A DNA stretch of 64,000 nt, taken from Chryseobacterium scophthalmum. Lineage in GTDB: Bacteria > Bacteroidota > Bacteroidia > Flavobacteriales > Weeksellaceae. The stretch lies in the NCBI RefSeq assembly GCF_900143185.1, contig NZ_FSRQ01000001.1, forward strand, positions 1,054,001-1,118,000. The letters run 5' to 3'. The position numbers and the translations under genes are program-made. This document shows positions 52,678 through 61,557 of this stretch, one piece after another. The notes beneath the pieces were generated by a model, which saw only the letters and a program-made list of their open reading frames with translations, searched no databases and was not told the origin of the DNA. The stretch's first letter is position 1. Every line of letters begins with the position of its first letter.

Positions 52678-53949
52678 ATGAGTAATATTTTCTTCCGAAT
52701 TTATTTTGTACTATTCGCATTGGTTACCCAGTGTTTTTTTGCACAGAATCATCAAGACAGTTTATCTGACGGAACATTAAAAATTAATTCTGCCGAGTTA
52801 CCTGTAAAAATTTATGCCAGTACAGAATTTAGAAACATCAATAAATTTGCTGATGTAGTGACCAATGACAATACTTTGGTTATTTTCACCAAAACCAATG
52901 TTGAAGCAGATCCTTACCATTCTAATGCAATTCTTATCAATAGTTACAAGAGCGCAAACTATCAATTTTTTGATAAAGATTTCAAGCTTGTAGAAAACTC
53001 AAATATTTCTGAAGATAAAATTGAAACGCTGAAATATGCATTAAAAACTAAAAAACCAGTCGCTCCAACCGACACTGTTTCATTAGAAACTCCATTTAAA
53101 ATTTGGGATATTAGTCCAGGAATCAAATTGGGACCAGTTACGCTGCACTTTTATAGCTTAATGTTTATTTTCGCATTTGGGATAGGATATGTTTTAATGA
53201 CAAAGATGTATCAAACTGATAATGTAAACCTGAAATATGTAGAGCCTATTTTTACTTGGACTTTAATCGGTACAATTCTGGGAGCAAGAATGGGGCACGT
53301 TATTTTTTATCAGCCTGAATTATTTAAAGAAGATTTTTGGAGTGTTTTCTTACCAATCAGCACAAAAAACGGTTTAAAATTCACTGGTTTTTCCGGATTG
53401 GCAAGTCACGGAGCTACAATTGCCGTGATTTTAACAACGCTTTATTATTCATTTAAAATCATCAAGAAAAATCCGTTTTGGGTATATGACAGATTAGGAA
53501 TTGTAGTTGCTATTGGCGGAGCTTTTGTAAGAATGGGGAATTTTTTCAACTCTGAAATCATTGGTAAACCAGTTGATCCTAGTTCACCATTTGCAATTCT
53601 TTTTCCACAACAAAGCAGTGAATATGGTGTAACAATTCCGCGTTATCCTACTCAGTTATTTGAAGCAGTAGGTTATGTTTTATTGTTTATTTTACTTTGG
53701 ACTTTATACAGAAAAACTGACAAAAAATATCAGCAAGGATGGTTATTTGGTTTATTCTTTATCATTTTATGGGCAATCAGATTCTTTGTAGAATTTTTGA
53801 AAGAACCTCAAGGTGACGAGTTTATTTCTTTTGCAGGATTAAATACCGGACAGATTTTATCAATTCCGTTTATGATTGCAGGATTTATCATTATGCTTTA
53901 TTCTAAAAATTTAAAAATTACAGAAGCTGAAAATGCAAAACCTGAATAA
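52678..53949 (+). CDS. lgt: Prolipoprotein diacylglyceryl transferase with an extra N-terminal exported domain
   Basis: Lgt transfers diacylglycerol to lipobox cysteines. The Lgt core is residues ~140-415 of 423, with about seven TM segments, LGARMGHVIFYQPELF, GLASHGATIAV and the signature VRMGNFFNSEIIG. The C-terminal VEFLKEPQ and LNTGQILSIPF are also seen. The first ~140 residues are unusual: a signal-peptide-like start (residues 1-23, LFALVTQCFFAQ) followed by a ~115-residue soluble segment with no known domain. The start at 52678 is preferred because the upstream ATG at 52627 lies inside yidD. Usual Lgt length is 260-300. Confidence 0.9.
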   Translation: MSNIFFRIYFVLFALVTQCFFAQNHQDSLSDGTLKINSAELPVKIYASTEFRNINKFADVVTNDNTLVIFTKTNVEADPYHSNAILINSYKSANYQFFDKDFKLVENSNISEDKIETLKYALKTKKPVAPTDTVSLETPFKIWDISPGIKLGPVTLHFYSLMFIFAFGIGYVLMTKMYQTDNVNLKYVEPIFTWTLIGTILGARMGHVIFYQPELFKEDFWSVFLPISTKNGLKFTGFSGLASHGATIAVILTTLYYSFKIIKKNPFWVYDRLGIVVAIGGAFVRMGNFFNSEIIGKPVDPSSPFAILFPQQSSEYGVTIPRYPTQLFEAVGYVLLFILLWTLYRKTDKKYQQGWLFGLFFIILWAIRFFVEFLKEPQGDEFISFAGLNTGQILSIPFMIAGFIIMLYSKNLKITEAENAKPE

Positions 53950-53972
53950 TTTTTAAAACACATACAAATCTG

Positions 53973-54001
53973 AAAGTCACAACTGAGTTGTGGCTTTTTT
54001 G
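53973..54001 (+). terminator. Terminator after lgt
   Basis: AAGTCACAAC and GTTGTGGCTT pair (one G-T) around TGA and are followed by TTTTTG. It overlaps the nnr stop codon. Confidence 0.7.
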
Positions 54002-55494
54002 TTTAAATGAAGAAAGACATTACTAATCTCATCGATTACATCTGTAGGTTGCATTGCTTCTTTAGAGTATTTTTCGGCAGCAAAATCAGCAGCTTTTCCG
54101 TGAAGCCAAACGCCTAAAATAGCGGCCTCTTGTTCAGAATATTTTTGAGCTAAAAGGGAGGTAATAATTCCGGTAAGAATATCTCCGCTTCCGCCTTTTG
54201 CCAATCCTGAATTTCCGGTGATATTGTAGAAAACTTTTCCTTCTGGAGTTACCATTTGCGTATGATGATCTTTCAAAACGATATAAATCCCCAATTCTTT
54301 TGCTTTTGTTTTGGCTAAATCTAACCTTTCAAATGAGTTTTCAGTTTTTCCGAAAAGTCTTTCAAACTCTTTCGGATGCGGGGTAATAATTGATTTTTTC
54401 GGAATTAATTTTAAATAACTCTTATCTTTAGAAATAATATTTAAAGCATCAGCATCCAAAATTAAAGGAGATTGATGATTTTCAAGAAATTCCAGCAAAG
54501 CTTTTTTCGTTTCTTTTTCTGTTCCTAAACCAGGACCAATCCCGTAAACAGTATTTTCCACTTTTTCAATTTGATGAATCTTTTTCTCACCACCATCCAT
54601 AAACATTGCTTCCGGAACACTTGTCTGCAGAATTTCATAACCACAATTGGGAGCCAAAACAAACGTTAAGCCGGAACCCGTTTTCAAAGCTGATTTTGTA
54701 GCCAAAACTACAGCTCCGATTTTCCCGTAACTTCCGCCCACAATAATTAATTTTCCATAAGTTCCTTTATGAGCGAATTCTTGTCTGATTTTAAAAATAT
54801 TCTGAAAGACATCATCATCAATTACAAAATCATCGGTTGAAGTATTTTCAATAAATTCTTTAGCTAAATTGATATCTAAAACAATTACTTTTCCAGTGAA
54901 ACTTCCGGTTTCAGGATGAAGAAAAGTTTTTTTCCAGAATTGAAAAGTCAATGTATAATCTGCTTTAAATATGGTTGAATTTTCATCATTGATTTGATCA
55001 GCAAATAATCCCGAAGGAACATCAATCGAAATTTTAGGATTACTTTTTGAGTTTAAAACTTCAATCACCTCTTTAAAAATACCTTTAGGATTTCTTGATA
55101 ATCCGGTTCCGAAAAGCGCATCGATGATTACTGTTTTTTCATCAAAATTGTATTTTGAAATTTCATGAAAATCTATCACTGAAATCCCGGAAATATCTTT
55201 CAGTCTATTATAATTAATTAAAGCATCATCAGAAAATTTCAACTGCTCTTTATTGATAAAAACATCTACATCAAAACCTTTCAGATACAGCATTCTTGCA
55301 ATGGCAAAACCATCACCGCCATTATTTCCGTTTCCGCAAAATATTGCAAATTTTGTATGATGTTTACAATTTGAAAAGATCCATTCTGCACAAAGTGAAG
55401 AAGCTCTTTCCATTAATTGAACAGATGAAATCGGTTCATTCTGAATGGTATAAAGATCAGCCAATCTGATATTTTCTACAGTAAAAATTTTCAT
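53977..55494 (-). CDS. nnr: Bifunctional NAD(P)H-hydrate repair enzyme (epimerase and ADP-dependent dehydratase)
   Basis: This 505-residue protein repairs hydrated NADH and NADPH. The N-terminal YjeF_N epimerase domain (about 1-210) shows FCGNGNNGGDGFAIARML and DALFGTGLSRNP. The C-terminal ribokinase-like dehydratase (about 230-500) shows IVGGSYGKIGAVVLATKSALKTGSGL, TPHPKEFERLFG and GNSGLAKGGSGDILTGIITSLLAQ. Both catalytic halves look intact. It is divergent from mscL. Confidence 0.95.
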   Translation of the reverse strand: MKIFTVENIRLADLYTIQNEPISSVQLMERASSLCAEWIFSNCKHHTKFAIFCGNGNNGGDGFAIARMLYLKGFDVDVFINKEQLKFSDDALINYNRLKDISGISVIDFHEISKYNFDEKTVIIDALFGTGLSRNPKGIFKEVIEVLNSKSNPKISIDVPSGLFADQINDENSTIFKADYTLTFQFWKKTFLHPETGSFTGKVIVLDINLAKEFIENTSTDDFVIDDDVFQNIFKIRQEFAHKGTYGKLIIVGGSYGKIGAVVLATKSALKTGSGLTFVLAPNCGYEILQTSVPEAMFMDGGEKKIHQIEKVENTVYGIGPGLGTEKETKKALLEFLENHQSPLILDADALNIISKDKSYLKLIPKKSIITPHPKEFERLFGKTENSFERLDLAKTKAKELGIYIVLKDHHTQMVTPEGKVFYNITGNSGLAKGGSGDILTGIITSLLAQKYSEQEAAILGVWLHGKAADFAAEKYSKEAMQPTDVIDEISNVFLHLNKKATTQL

Positions 55495-55586
55495 TTTGAT
55501 CGTTTTTTTTCAATTTAATTATAATTTCTAATAATTTAAAGCAAAAAAAATACCCAAAACATTTAAGATTTATTATTTTTAAATGA

Positions 55587-55594
55587 TACTTTTG
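55587..55594 (+). promoter_or_regulatory. -7 box (TACTTTTG) of mscL
   Basis: It matches TAnnTTTG and lies 25 nt before the mscL ATG. Confidence 0.45.
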
Positions 55595-55619
55595 TGTAAA
55601 ACAACTAAAAATATAAATT

Positions 55620-56063
55620 ATGGGATTTGTTAAAGAATTTAAAGAATTTGCCATTAAAGGCAACGCTTTCGATCTAGCGGTGGGGGTAATCATCGGTGGT
55701 GCTTTCGGAAAAATTGTAACGAGTATGATTGATGATTTAATCATGCCCATCGTTGCAGCAATCGTTGGAAAACCAGACTTTAGCAGTATTTATTTCGCAA
55801 TGGGAAAAGGTTCTGAAAATATTCCTGCAGGATCAACACTTGCAAAGGCTAAAGAACTTGCTCCGGATGCGGCAATTTTTGCCTACGGAAATTTCATTAC
55901 GGTAGCGATCAATTTTATCCTTCTTGCGTTTGTTGTTTTCATGCTTGTAAAAACAATTAACAGAATGAGAAAAACTGAAGCTGAAACTCCTGCAGAACCT
56001 GCTGCACCAACAACTACAGAACAGTTACTTTCTGAAATTCGCGATGAATTGAAAAAGAAATAA
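55620..56063 (+). CDS. mscL: Large-conductance mechanosensitive channel MscL
   Basis: This 147-residue homopentamer subunit opens on membrane tension to release osmolytes. The N-terminal helix MGFVKEFKEFAIKGNAFDLAVGVIIGGAFGKIVTS is the pore-lining TM1. A periplasmic loop and TM2 (FITVAINFILLAFVVFMLVKTI) follow, then a Pro/Ala-rich linker and a charged C-terminal helix (LLSEIRDELKKK). Confidence 0.96.
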   Translation: MGFVKEFKEFAIKGNAFDLAVGVIIGGAFGKIVTSMIDDLIMPIVAAIVGKPDFSSIYFAMGKGSENIPAGSTLAKAKELAPDAAIFAYGNFITVAINFILLAFVVFMLVKTINRMRKTEAETPAEPAAPTTTEQLLSEIRDELKKK

Positions 56064-56076
56064 TAAAATTTTATAT

Positions 56077-56120
56077 AAAAAACGAATCCGCCGCAACTTT
56101 TAGTTGCGGCGGATTTTTTA
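56077..56120. terminator. Bidirectional terminator between mscL and serA
   Basis: AATCCGCCGCAAC and GTTGCGGCGGATT form a perfect 13-bp stem around TTTTA, with T-runs on both strands. It is the strongest terminator in the window. Confidence 0.95.
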
Positions 56121-56139
56121 TCATGATAAAACAATATTT

Positions 56140-57099
56140 TTACTGAATCTGAAAAATACTTGAGATCTGCTCTGCCAAAGAAAGCCCTATTCTATCCTGA
56201 GCTTCCAAAGTTGAAGCACCCGTATGCGGAGTTACAGAAATATTAGAATGCGTAATAATTTCTTTTGAGGGAGTCGGTTCGTTAATGAAAACATCAAGCC
56301 CTGCAAATCTTACTTTCCCTGAATCTAAAGCTTCAATTAAAGCAGTTTCATCAATCACACCGCCTCTTGAACAGTTAACGATAGCAACACCATCTTTCAT
56401 CATTTCAAACTCAGATTTACCGATCATATAACCTTCTTTCTGAGCCGGAACGTGAAGTGTGATAAAATCCGAATGTCTTAAAACCTGTTCCAAAGGTTCA
56501 GTTTCAATATCAACATTGATGAATTGATTGTTGTAGAAAGTTACTTTAATACTTGCTTTCCCGACCATATTATCAGCAGCAATTACTCTCATTCCTAAGC
56601 CTAAAGCGATTTTAGCAACTTCCTGGCCGATTCTTCCCATTCCAACGATTCCGATGGTTTTTCCTTTCAATTCAATACCTGCAGCGTAAGCTTTTTTAAG
56701 CGATGCAAATTCTGTATCCCCAACTAAAGGCATTTTTCTGTTAGAATCCTGCAAAAATCTGGCTCCTGAAAATAAATGGGCAAAAACCAATTCTGCAACC
56801 GATTCTGACGAAGCAGAAGGCGTGTTAATCACATGAATTCCTTTTTCTCTTGCATAATCTACGTCAATATTATCCATTCCTACTCCACCTCTACCGATAA
56901 TTTCCAGCGATGGACAATTATCAATAATATCTTTTCTTACCTGTGTCGCACTTCTCACCAAAACTGTACGAATCTTGTGCTCGTTGATGTAATCTAAAAG
57001 AAGCTCCTGCGGAACTTTTGTGGTAATTACTTCAAAGCCTTTTTCAGTTAATGCATCAATCCCAGACTGATCTAAACCGTCGTTTGCTAAAACTTTCAT
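56140..57099 (-). CDS. serA: D-3-phosphoglycerate dehydrogenase (short form)
   Basis: This D-2-hydroxyacid dehydrogenase-fold enzyme (319 residues) catalyses the first step of serine synthesis. It shows RSATQVRKDIIDNCP, GRGGVGMDNIDVDYA, the NAD loop GMGRIGQEVAKIALGLGM, INEPTP with the catalytic Glu, and HTGAST with the catalytic His. It lacks the C-terminal ACT domain, so it would not be feedback-inhibited through that domain. serC is not adjacent in this window. Another 2-hydroxyacid substrate cannot be fully excluded. Confidence 0.85.
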   Translation of the reverse strand: MKVLANDGLDQSGIDALTEKGFEVITTKVPQELLLDYINEHKIRTVLVRSATQVRKDIIDNCPSLEIIGRGGVGMDNIDVDYAREKGIHVINTPSASSESVAELVFAHLFSGARFLQDSNRKMPLVGDTEFASLKKAYAAGIELKGKTIGIVGMGRIGQEVAKIALGLGMRVIAADNMVGKASIKVTFYNNQFINVDIETEPLEQVLRHSDFITLHVPAQKEGYMIGKSEFEMMKDGVAIVNCSRGGVIDETALIEALDSGKVRFAGLDVFINEPTPSKEIITHSNISVTPHTGASTLEAQDRIGLSLAEQISSIFQIQ

Positions 57100-57196
57100 A
57101 ACTAACTTATAATCTATTTAAAATGTAAAAAGATTTAAAAATTAAAAGAATATCTGGTTTTCACCTTTCGTTTAATCTTTAAATCTTCTCTATGAT

Positions 57197-57601
57197 TTAA
57201 TCTTCTTTAAAAACTTCTATTGTAACTTGCTTCTCTACCAAATCAGTAAATTTGCCTTTGTATCTTGTAGCTCTTACCAGATGATTATCAATCCAGTGAT
57301 AATTTCCACCTCTTGGTTTTCCGCACAAAACGCTGTGATATTTGAAACCGTGTTTATCTAGCCAATCGATGGTAATTTGTTTTAAATTTTCAGTTCTTGA
57401 AGTAAAAAAACAAATCTGATGTCCCTCGTCATACCATCTATTAACGGTTTCTAGTGCATCTGGAAATGGCTCACAAGTTACCATTCTTTCCGGCTCTTCG
57501 TTGGGAACATCTTCTGTAATTGTTCCGTCGATATCTATCAGATAATTTTTAATTCCGTCTTTTAGAATCGGACTGATATGCTCAATATAATCTAGTTCCA
57601 T
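57197..57601 (-). CDS. Small HAD-superfamily phosphatase
   Basis: This 134-residue protein has the HAD motif I DIDGTI (nucleophile Asp), motif II in CFFTSRTENL and a Lys in LCGKPRGGNYHWIDNHL. There is no obvious cap domain. It is typical of small cytosolic HAD phosphatases sometimes labelled phosphoheptose isomerase-like. The substrate is unknown. It lies 97 nt upstream of serA on the same strand. Confidence 0.82.
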   Translation of the reverse strand: MELDYIEHISPILKDGIKNYLIDIDGTITEDVPNEEPERMVTCEPFPDALETVNRWYDEGHQICFFTSRTENLKQITIDWLDKHGFKYHSVLCGKPRGGNYHWIDNHLVRATRYKGKFTDLVEKQVTIEVFKED

Positions 57602-57829
57602 CGCTTCAAAATTTTAAAGTGCAAAGTTACACTTTCTCATCCAAACAGTGACGTTAATCTTAATTTATGTTAAAAATTTAACACAAAATCAAATTTAAAA
57701 TTAACGAAACTTAATATTTCATTGCATTTTTCATAAATATAGAGAATGTTTTTCGCATTCAAAAAAGCCAATATTTCATAAATAATTAAAAAAACTAAAC
57801 ATTTATTTTACAAAATCACGTTTTAAACT

Positions 57830-57837
57830 TAAATTTG
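57830..57837 (+). promoter_or_regulatory. -7 box (TAAATTTG) just before idi
   Basis: It ends 5 nt before the ATG at 57843. A transcript from it would be leaderless or nearly so. Confidence 0.4.
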
Positions 57838-57842
57838 TAGGA

Positions 57843-58352
57843 ATGAAAGAATTGGTAGTATTAGTAAATCCCGAGGATAAAGTTTTAGGTTTGATGGAAA
57901 AACAGCAAGCTCATATTAATGGACTTCTTCATCGTGCTTTTTCGGTTTTTTTATTTAATGAAAACGGAGAAATGCTTTTGCAGAAACGCGCTGCAGAAAA
58001 ATACCACTCTCCTCACCAATGGACCAATGCAGTTTGTTCGCATCCCAGAATTGAAGAAACTTATCTTGAAGGCGCAAAAAGAAGGCTGAATGAGGAATTG
58101 GGAATTGATGCAGAACTTTCAGAAAAATTTCATTTTATCTATAAAGCTGATGTTGGAGGTGGACTTTGGGAACACGAACTCGATCACGTCTTTACAGGAA
58201 CTTACAATTCTGATTTCAATCTGAATAAAGATGAAGTGGCAGAAGTTCGCTATATTTCGCTGGAAAATTTAGATAAAGAAATTTCGGAACATCCCGAACA
58301 ATTTACAGAATGGTTTAAAATTATTCTGGAAGAATACAAACATCATTTTTAA
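57843..58352 (+). CDS. idi: Isopentenyl-diphosphate delta-isomerase type 1
   Basis: This 169-residue Nudix-fold enzyme interconverts IPP and DMAPP for isoprenoid synthesis. TNAVCSHP contains the active-site Cys, EELGIDAELSE is the Nudix box region, and HELDHVFTG holds the metal ligands and catalytic Glu. Length matches bacterial IDI-1. Confidence 0.95.
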   Translation: MKELVVLVNPEDKVLGLMEKQQAHINGLLHRAFSVFLFNENGEMLLQKRAAEKYHSPHQWTNAVCSHPRIEETYLEGAKRRLNEELGIDAELSEKFHFIYKADVGGGLWEHELDHVFTGTYNSDFNLNKDEVAEVRYISLENLDKEISEHPEQFTEWFKIILEEYKHHF

Positions 58353-58362
58353 ACACACACTT

Positions 58363-58839
58363 ATGAAAAAAACCTTTTTTATTACCGCATTCTTGTTCAG
58401 CGTTTTCTCGTTTTCGCAGAATTTGGGAAAAGAGCTTTATGAAAGCGAAAACTATTCAATCGCTATGCCCGATACATGGAAAGCGACGAACGATGATGGA
58501 ATTGTAAACATTTTCCCAACCAATGAAATTGGCGCAATCACCATTTCAGAATATCATAATCTGGATTTGCCAAAAGCAGAAGTGAAAAAATTTATCCTTG
58601 CTTTGTACAATTCTCCTGATGACGAGAAAAAAGTAAAAAATACAGGCAGCAAAAAAGGATATTCAGAATATCAGTATGAATATTTTGATGAGAAAGAAAA
58701 ACTATTCTGGATTACAAAACTGTACCAGAAAGATAAAAATATGTTTCTTGTAAGCATCAATTGCCAACAGAAACACTGGAACGGAAATTATATGAAAGTT
58801 TTTAACGAGACTTTTGAAAGTTTTAAAATTAAAAAATAG
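58363..58839 (+). CDS. Small exported protein of unknown function (PsbP-like)
   Basis: This 158-residue protein has a signal peptide ([15 protein letters not shown]). The mature part, with [34 protein letters not shown] and a C-terminal [12 protein letters not shown], has the layout of PsbP/DUF1795-like domains (strand-rich, WxA near the start, ETF...SF at the end). The assignment is weak. It sits 10 nt after idi and 14 nt before gcvT, so the three may be one transcript. Confidence 0.65.
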   Translation: MKKTFFITAFLFSVFSFSQNLGKELYESENYSIAMPDTWKATNDDGIVNIFPTNEIGAITISEYHNLDLPKAEVKKFILALYNSPDDEKKVKNTGSKKGYSEYQYEYFDEKEKLFWITKLYQKDKNMFLVSINCQQKHWNGNYMKVFNETFESFKIKK

Positions 58840-58853
58840 AAATAAATCTACCT

Positions 58854-59930
58854 ATGAAAAAAACAGCATTGTACGACAAACACGTTTCTTTGGGAGCGAA
58901 AATAGTACCTTTTGCAGGATTTGAAATGCCTGTACAATATTCCGGAGTAACGGAAGAACACTTTGCAGTAAGAGAAAAAGCAGGATTATTTGACGTATCT
59001 CACATGGGACAGTTTTTCGTTGAAGGATCAGGTGCAAAAGATCTTTTGCAGTTTGTAACGACAAACAATGTTGATGTTTTAGAAAACGGAAAAGCTCAGT
59101 ACTCTTGTCTTCCGAACGAAAACGGAGGAATTGTAGACGACCTTATTGTTTACAAAATGGCAGATGAAAAATATTTTGTAGTTGTAAATGCTTCAAACAT
59201 CGATAAAGACTGGGATCATATTTCAAAATACAACAGTTTCGGAGCAAAAATGACCAACGCTTCAGACGAAATGTCTTTATTGGCAGTTCAGGGACCAAAA
59301 GCGACTGAAATTCTTCAGAAATTAACAGAAACTAACCTTTCTGAAATTCCATATTACAACTTTACTGTTGGTTCTGTTGCCGGAGTAAGTGATGTAATTA
59401 TTTCAAACACTGGTTATACAGGAAGCGGTGGTTTTGAAATTTATTTCAACAACGAATCTGCAGAAAAACTGTGGGATGCTATTATTGAAGCCGGAGCTGA
59501 AGAAGGTATTATTCCTTGTGGATTGGCTGCAAGAGACACTTTAAGATTAGAAAAAGGATTCTGTCTTTACGGAATGGATATTGACGATACAACGTCTCCT
59601 ATTGAAGCGGGATTGGGTTGGATTACAAAGTTTGATAAGGACTTTGTTTCTAAAGATATTTTCGCAAAACAAAAAGAGGTTGGCGTTACCAGAAAATTAG
59701 TTGGTTTCGAATTGACAGACAAAGGCGTTCCAAGACATGATTATCCTGTGGTAGATGCTGAAGGAAATGTAATCGGGAAAGTTACCTCGGGAACTCAGTC
59801 GCCAATGAAAAAAATCGGTTTGGGAATCGCTTATGTAGACAAGCCTCATTTCAAATTAGGAACAGAAATCTTTATTCAGGTAAGAACCAAAAATATTCCG
59901 GCGAAAGTGGTGAAAATGCCATTTGTATAA
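58854..59930 (+). CDS. gcvT: Aminomethyltransferase, glycine cleavage system T protein
   Basis: This 358-residue tetrahydrofolate-dependent subunit transfers the aminomethyl group from the H-protein during glycine degradation. It shows [54 protein letters not shown] and [20 protein letters not shown], the folate-binding residues. Length matches bacterial GcvT. Confidence 0.97.
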   Translation: MKKTALYDKHVSLGAKIVPFAGFEMPVQYSGVTEEHFAVREKAGLFDVSHMGQFFVEGSGAKDLLQFVTTNNVDVLENGKAQYSCLPNENGGIVDDLIVYKMADEKYFVVVNASNIDKDWDHISKYNSFGAKMTNASDEMSLLAVQGPKATEILQKLTETNLSEIPYYNFTVGSVAGVSDVIISNTGYTGSGGFEIYFNNESAEKLWDAIIEAGAEEGIIPCGLAARDTLRLEKGFCLYGMDIDDTTSPIEAGLGWITKFDKDFVSKDIFAKQKEVGVTRKLVGFELTDKGVPRHDYPVVDAEGNVIGKVTSGTQSPMKKIGLGIAYVDKPHFKLGTEIFIQVRTKNIPAKVVKMPFV

Positions 59931-59951
59931 TCGAATATTCTTTAAATATAG

Positions 59952-59990
59952 AAAAAACCGCTTTATCATTTTGATGAAGCGGTTTTTTTT
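59952..59990 (+). terminator. Terminator after gcvT
   Basis: AAAACCGCTT and AAGCGGTTTT pair, with an inner TCA/TGA pairing, followed by a T-run. Confidence 0.85.
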
Positions 59991-59993
59991 AGG

Positions 59994-60062
59994 AGCTATT
60001 CCCGCTTTCCGTTGCAATCTTTTTTTTTTGCAAAAAAAGGATTTTCACTTCAATCGGGGCTA
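59994..60062 (-). repeat. Dispersed repeat family 1, copy 2
   Basis: Read on the minus strand it begins TAGCCCCGATTGAA and ends AGCGGGAATAGCT, with an inner AATCCTTTT/AAAAGATT hairpin, as in the copy at 36772-36845. Confidence 0.75.
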
Positions 60063-60130
60063 AAATTTCCGTCTTTTGTTTAACGTTTTTCAGTAAAAAA
60101 AAACTTGTTTGTAAAAACAAATTATTTTGA

Positions 60131-60163
60131 GATTGCTTCGTCGCTTCGCTCCTCGCAATGACA
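60131..60163 (+). repeat. Dispersed repeat family 2, copy 2
   Basis: GATTGCTTCG...CTCGCAATGACA has the same ends as the copy at 44778-44806. Confidence 0.65.
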
Positions 60164-60167
60164 ATAA

Positions 60168-60521
60168 TTAATTAACGCCGAAAAACACTTTCAAAGCCTC
60201 TACATTCTTCTTATCATTTCCTACAAAAATCTCTTTATCTGTAAGGAAAACCGGACGTTTTAGGAAAGTATAATGATCTAAAATAAGATCTTTAAAATCG
60301 TTTTCTTTTAAAGATTTCACATCCAATCCTCTCAATTTTATTTGCGTAGATTTCTTGCTGAATAATGCTTCATAAGACTTTGTATGCTCATACATTTCAG
60401 CCAATTCTTCTTTGGTGATCGGTTCTTTTCTTATTTCTCTTTTTTCCCAGTCTGAAAGATCAAACTGTGCTAAAATTTTTCTGCAGGTATCACAAGTATT
60501 GAGGTGAAAAACTTTCTTCAT
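60168..60521 (-). CDS. ArsC/Spx family thioredoxin-fold protein
   Basis: This 117-residue protein has a CxxC-type motif CDTCRK near residue 10, as in Spx and YffB-type ArsC-like proteins. RKEPITKEELAEM and LRGLDVKSLKENDFKDLILDHYTFLKRPVFLTDKEIFVGNDKK are typical of the fold. Its true role (arsenate reduction, thiol homeostasis or RNA polymerase binding) is not clear. Confidence 0.85.
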   Translation of the reverse strand: MKKVFHLNTCDTCRKILAQFDLSDWEKREIRKEPITKEELAEMYEHTKSYEALFSKKSTQIKLRGLDVKSLKENDFKDLILDHYTFLKRPVFLTDKEIFVGNDKKNVEALKVFFGVN

Positions 60522-60598
60522 AAATTAAATTTTCCCCAAAAGTAAGGCTAAATATAAAATTCTGAAAATTATTAAATACCTTTATTAAAATTAAAAAA

Positions 60599-61066
60599 AT
60601 GGATAACAAACCTGTTACTTTTCAGTTTATCTCTGAGCCTTCAGATGTAAATTACGGCGGAAATGTACACGGCGGAAGTGTAATGAAGTGGATCGACCAA
60701 GCTGGTTACGCATGTGCAACAACATGGAGTGGGAATTATTCTGTAACAGTCTACGTTGGAGGAATTCGTTTCTACGAACCTATTAAAATTGGTGAAATTG
60801 TAAAAGTGGAAGCACAGGTAATTTATACCGGTTCTTCGAGTATGCATATCTCGATTAATGTTTTCTCAAGAAATTTGAAGCAGCCTACTTTTGACAAGAA
60901 AACGCATTGTATCATTGTATTTGTAGCCGTAGATGAAAATGGAAAGAAACTTCCTGTTCCGAAATGGATTCCTGAAACCGAAGAAGAAAAACAACAGGAA
61001 AAATATGCAAAACGTCTTATGGAGCTGAGAACTCAGATTGAAGACGAAATGAAACCTTTTTTATAA
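60599..61066 (+). CDS. Acyl-CoA thioesterase, YciA/BFIT type hot-dog domain
   Basis: This 155-residue protein has the hot-dog stretch NYGGNVHGGSVMKWIDQAGYACATTWSG, with the conserved Asn/His-Gly-Gly and Asp. Further motifs are GGIRFYEPIKIGEIV and SSSMHISINVFSRNL. It hydrolyses acyl-CoA in the cytoplasm. It ends before a bidirectional terminator facing the peptide genes. Confidence 0.92.
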   Translation: MDNKPVTFQFISEPSDVNYGGNVHGGSVMKWIDQAGYACATTWSGNYSVTVYVGGIRFYEPIKIGEIVKVEAQVIYTGSSSMHISINVFSRNLKQPTFDKKTHCIIVFVAVDENGKKLPVPKWIPETEEEKQQEKYAKRLMELRTQIEDEMKPFL

Positions 61067-61088
61067 AGGTTTATTGTTAAAAGTAAAA

Positions 61089-61122
61089 ACCCTTCCAAAT
61101 TATCTTTGGAAGGGTTTTATTA
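61089..61122. terminator. Bidirectional terminator between the thioesterase and peptide 1 genes
   Basis: AAACCCTTCCAAA and TTTGGAAGGGTTT pair around a short AT loop with T-rich flanks. Confidence 0.85.
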
Positions 61123-61124
61123 TT

Positions 61125-61310
61125 TTAGTCTTTACAATTATATACTTGCGGACAACCCATATATTGTGTGCAATATGAAGGACCGGTAACGGCTCCTGTG
61201 CAACTGCATCCACAAAGAGATAAATCTGGGTTTCCCACTTTAATTCCTCCGACGATGTTTTTAAGGTCAGCCTGCTTTAATTTTTTAGCGTTTTTTAAAA
61301 TGTTTGTCAT
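61125..61310 (-). CDS. Cys-rich double-glycine-leader peptide 1 (bacteriocin-like)
   Basis: This 61-residue precursor has a 22-residue leader (MTNILKNAKKLKQADLKNIVGG) with the GG processing site and the L-x2-A-D-L-x2-I pattern of double-glycine leaders. The core of ~39 residues has six cysteines spaced C-x-C-x-C-x9-C-x5-C-x5-C. A C39 peptidase/ABC exporter would be expected to cleave after GG. None lies in this window. The peptide may become an antimicrobial, a signal or a metal/redox binder. It shares 20 of the 22 leader residues or more, and the cysteine pattern, with its neighbour. Confidence 0.82.
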   Translation of the reverse strand: MTNILKNAKKLKQADLKNIVGGIKVGNPDLSLCGCSCTGAVTGPSYCTQYMGCPQVYNCKD

Positions 61311-61348
61311 GTGATTTGTTTTTTAATTAAATAATATAGTTTGATGAT

Positions 61349-61382
61349 CAAATTTAAATATCATTTCTAAATAGAACGCAAA
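61349..61382 (-). promoter_or_regulatory. Promoter of Cys-rich peptide gene 1
   Basis: On the minus strand TTTG is followed by 22 nt and TAAATTTG, ending 39 nt before the ATG. Spacing and position equal those of the promoter of peptide gene 2. Confidence 0.6.
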
Positions 61383-61504
61383 TAAATAATAAATATTATC
61401 AAATTATTATACATAATTGAATTTTAAAGTTTAATTATCTTTTAATATTTACAATATAAATCAACTTCCAAAAATATAGAAAGGATAAAATATAACATTA
61501 AAAA

Positions 61505-61545
61505 TAAAAAAATCTGCCTCAGTTTTGGGGCAGATTCATATTTTT
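61505..61545 (-). terminator. Terminator after Cys-rich peptide gene 2
   Basis: On the minus strand AATCTGCCCC and GAGGCAGATT pair around an AAACT-type loop and are followed by TTTTTTATTTTT. Confidence 0.75.
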
Positions 61546-61557
61546 TAATGTCTAGAT

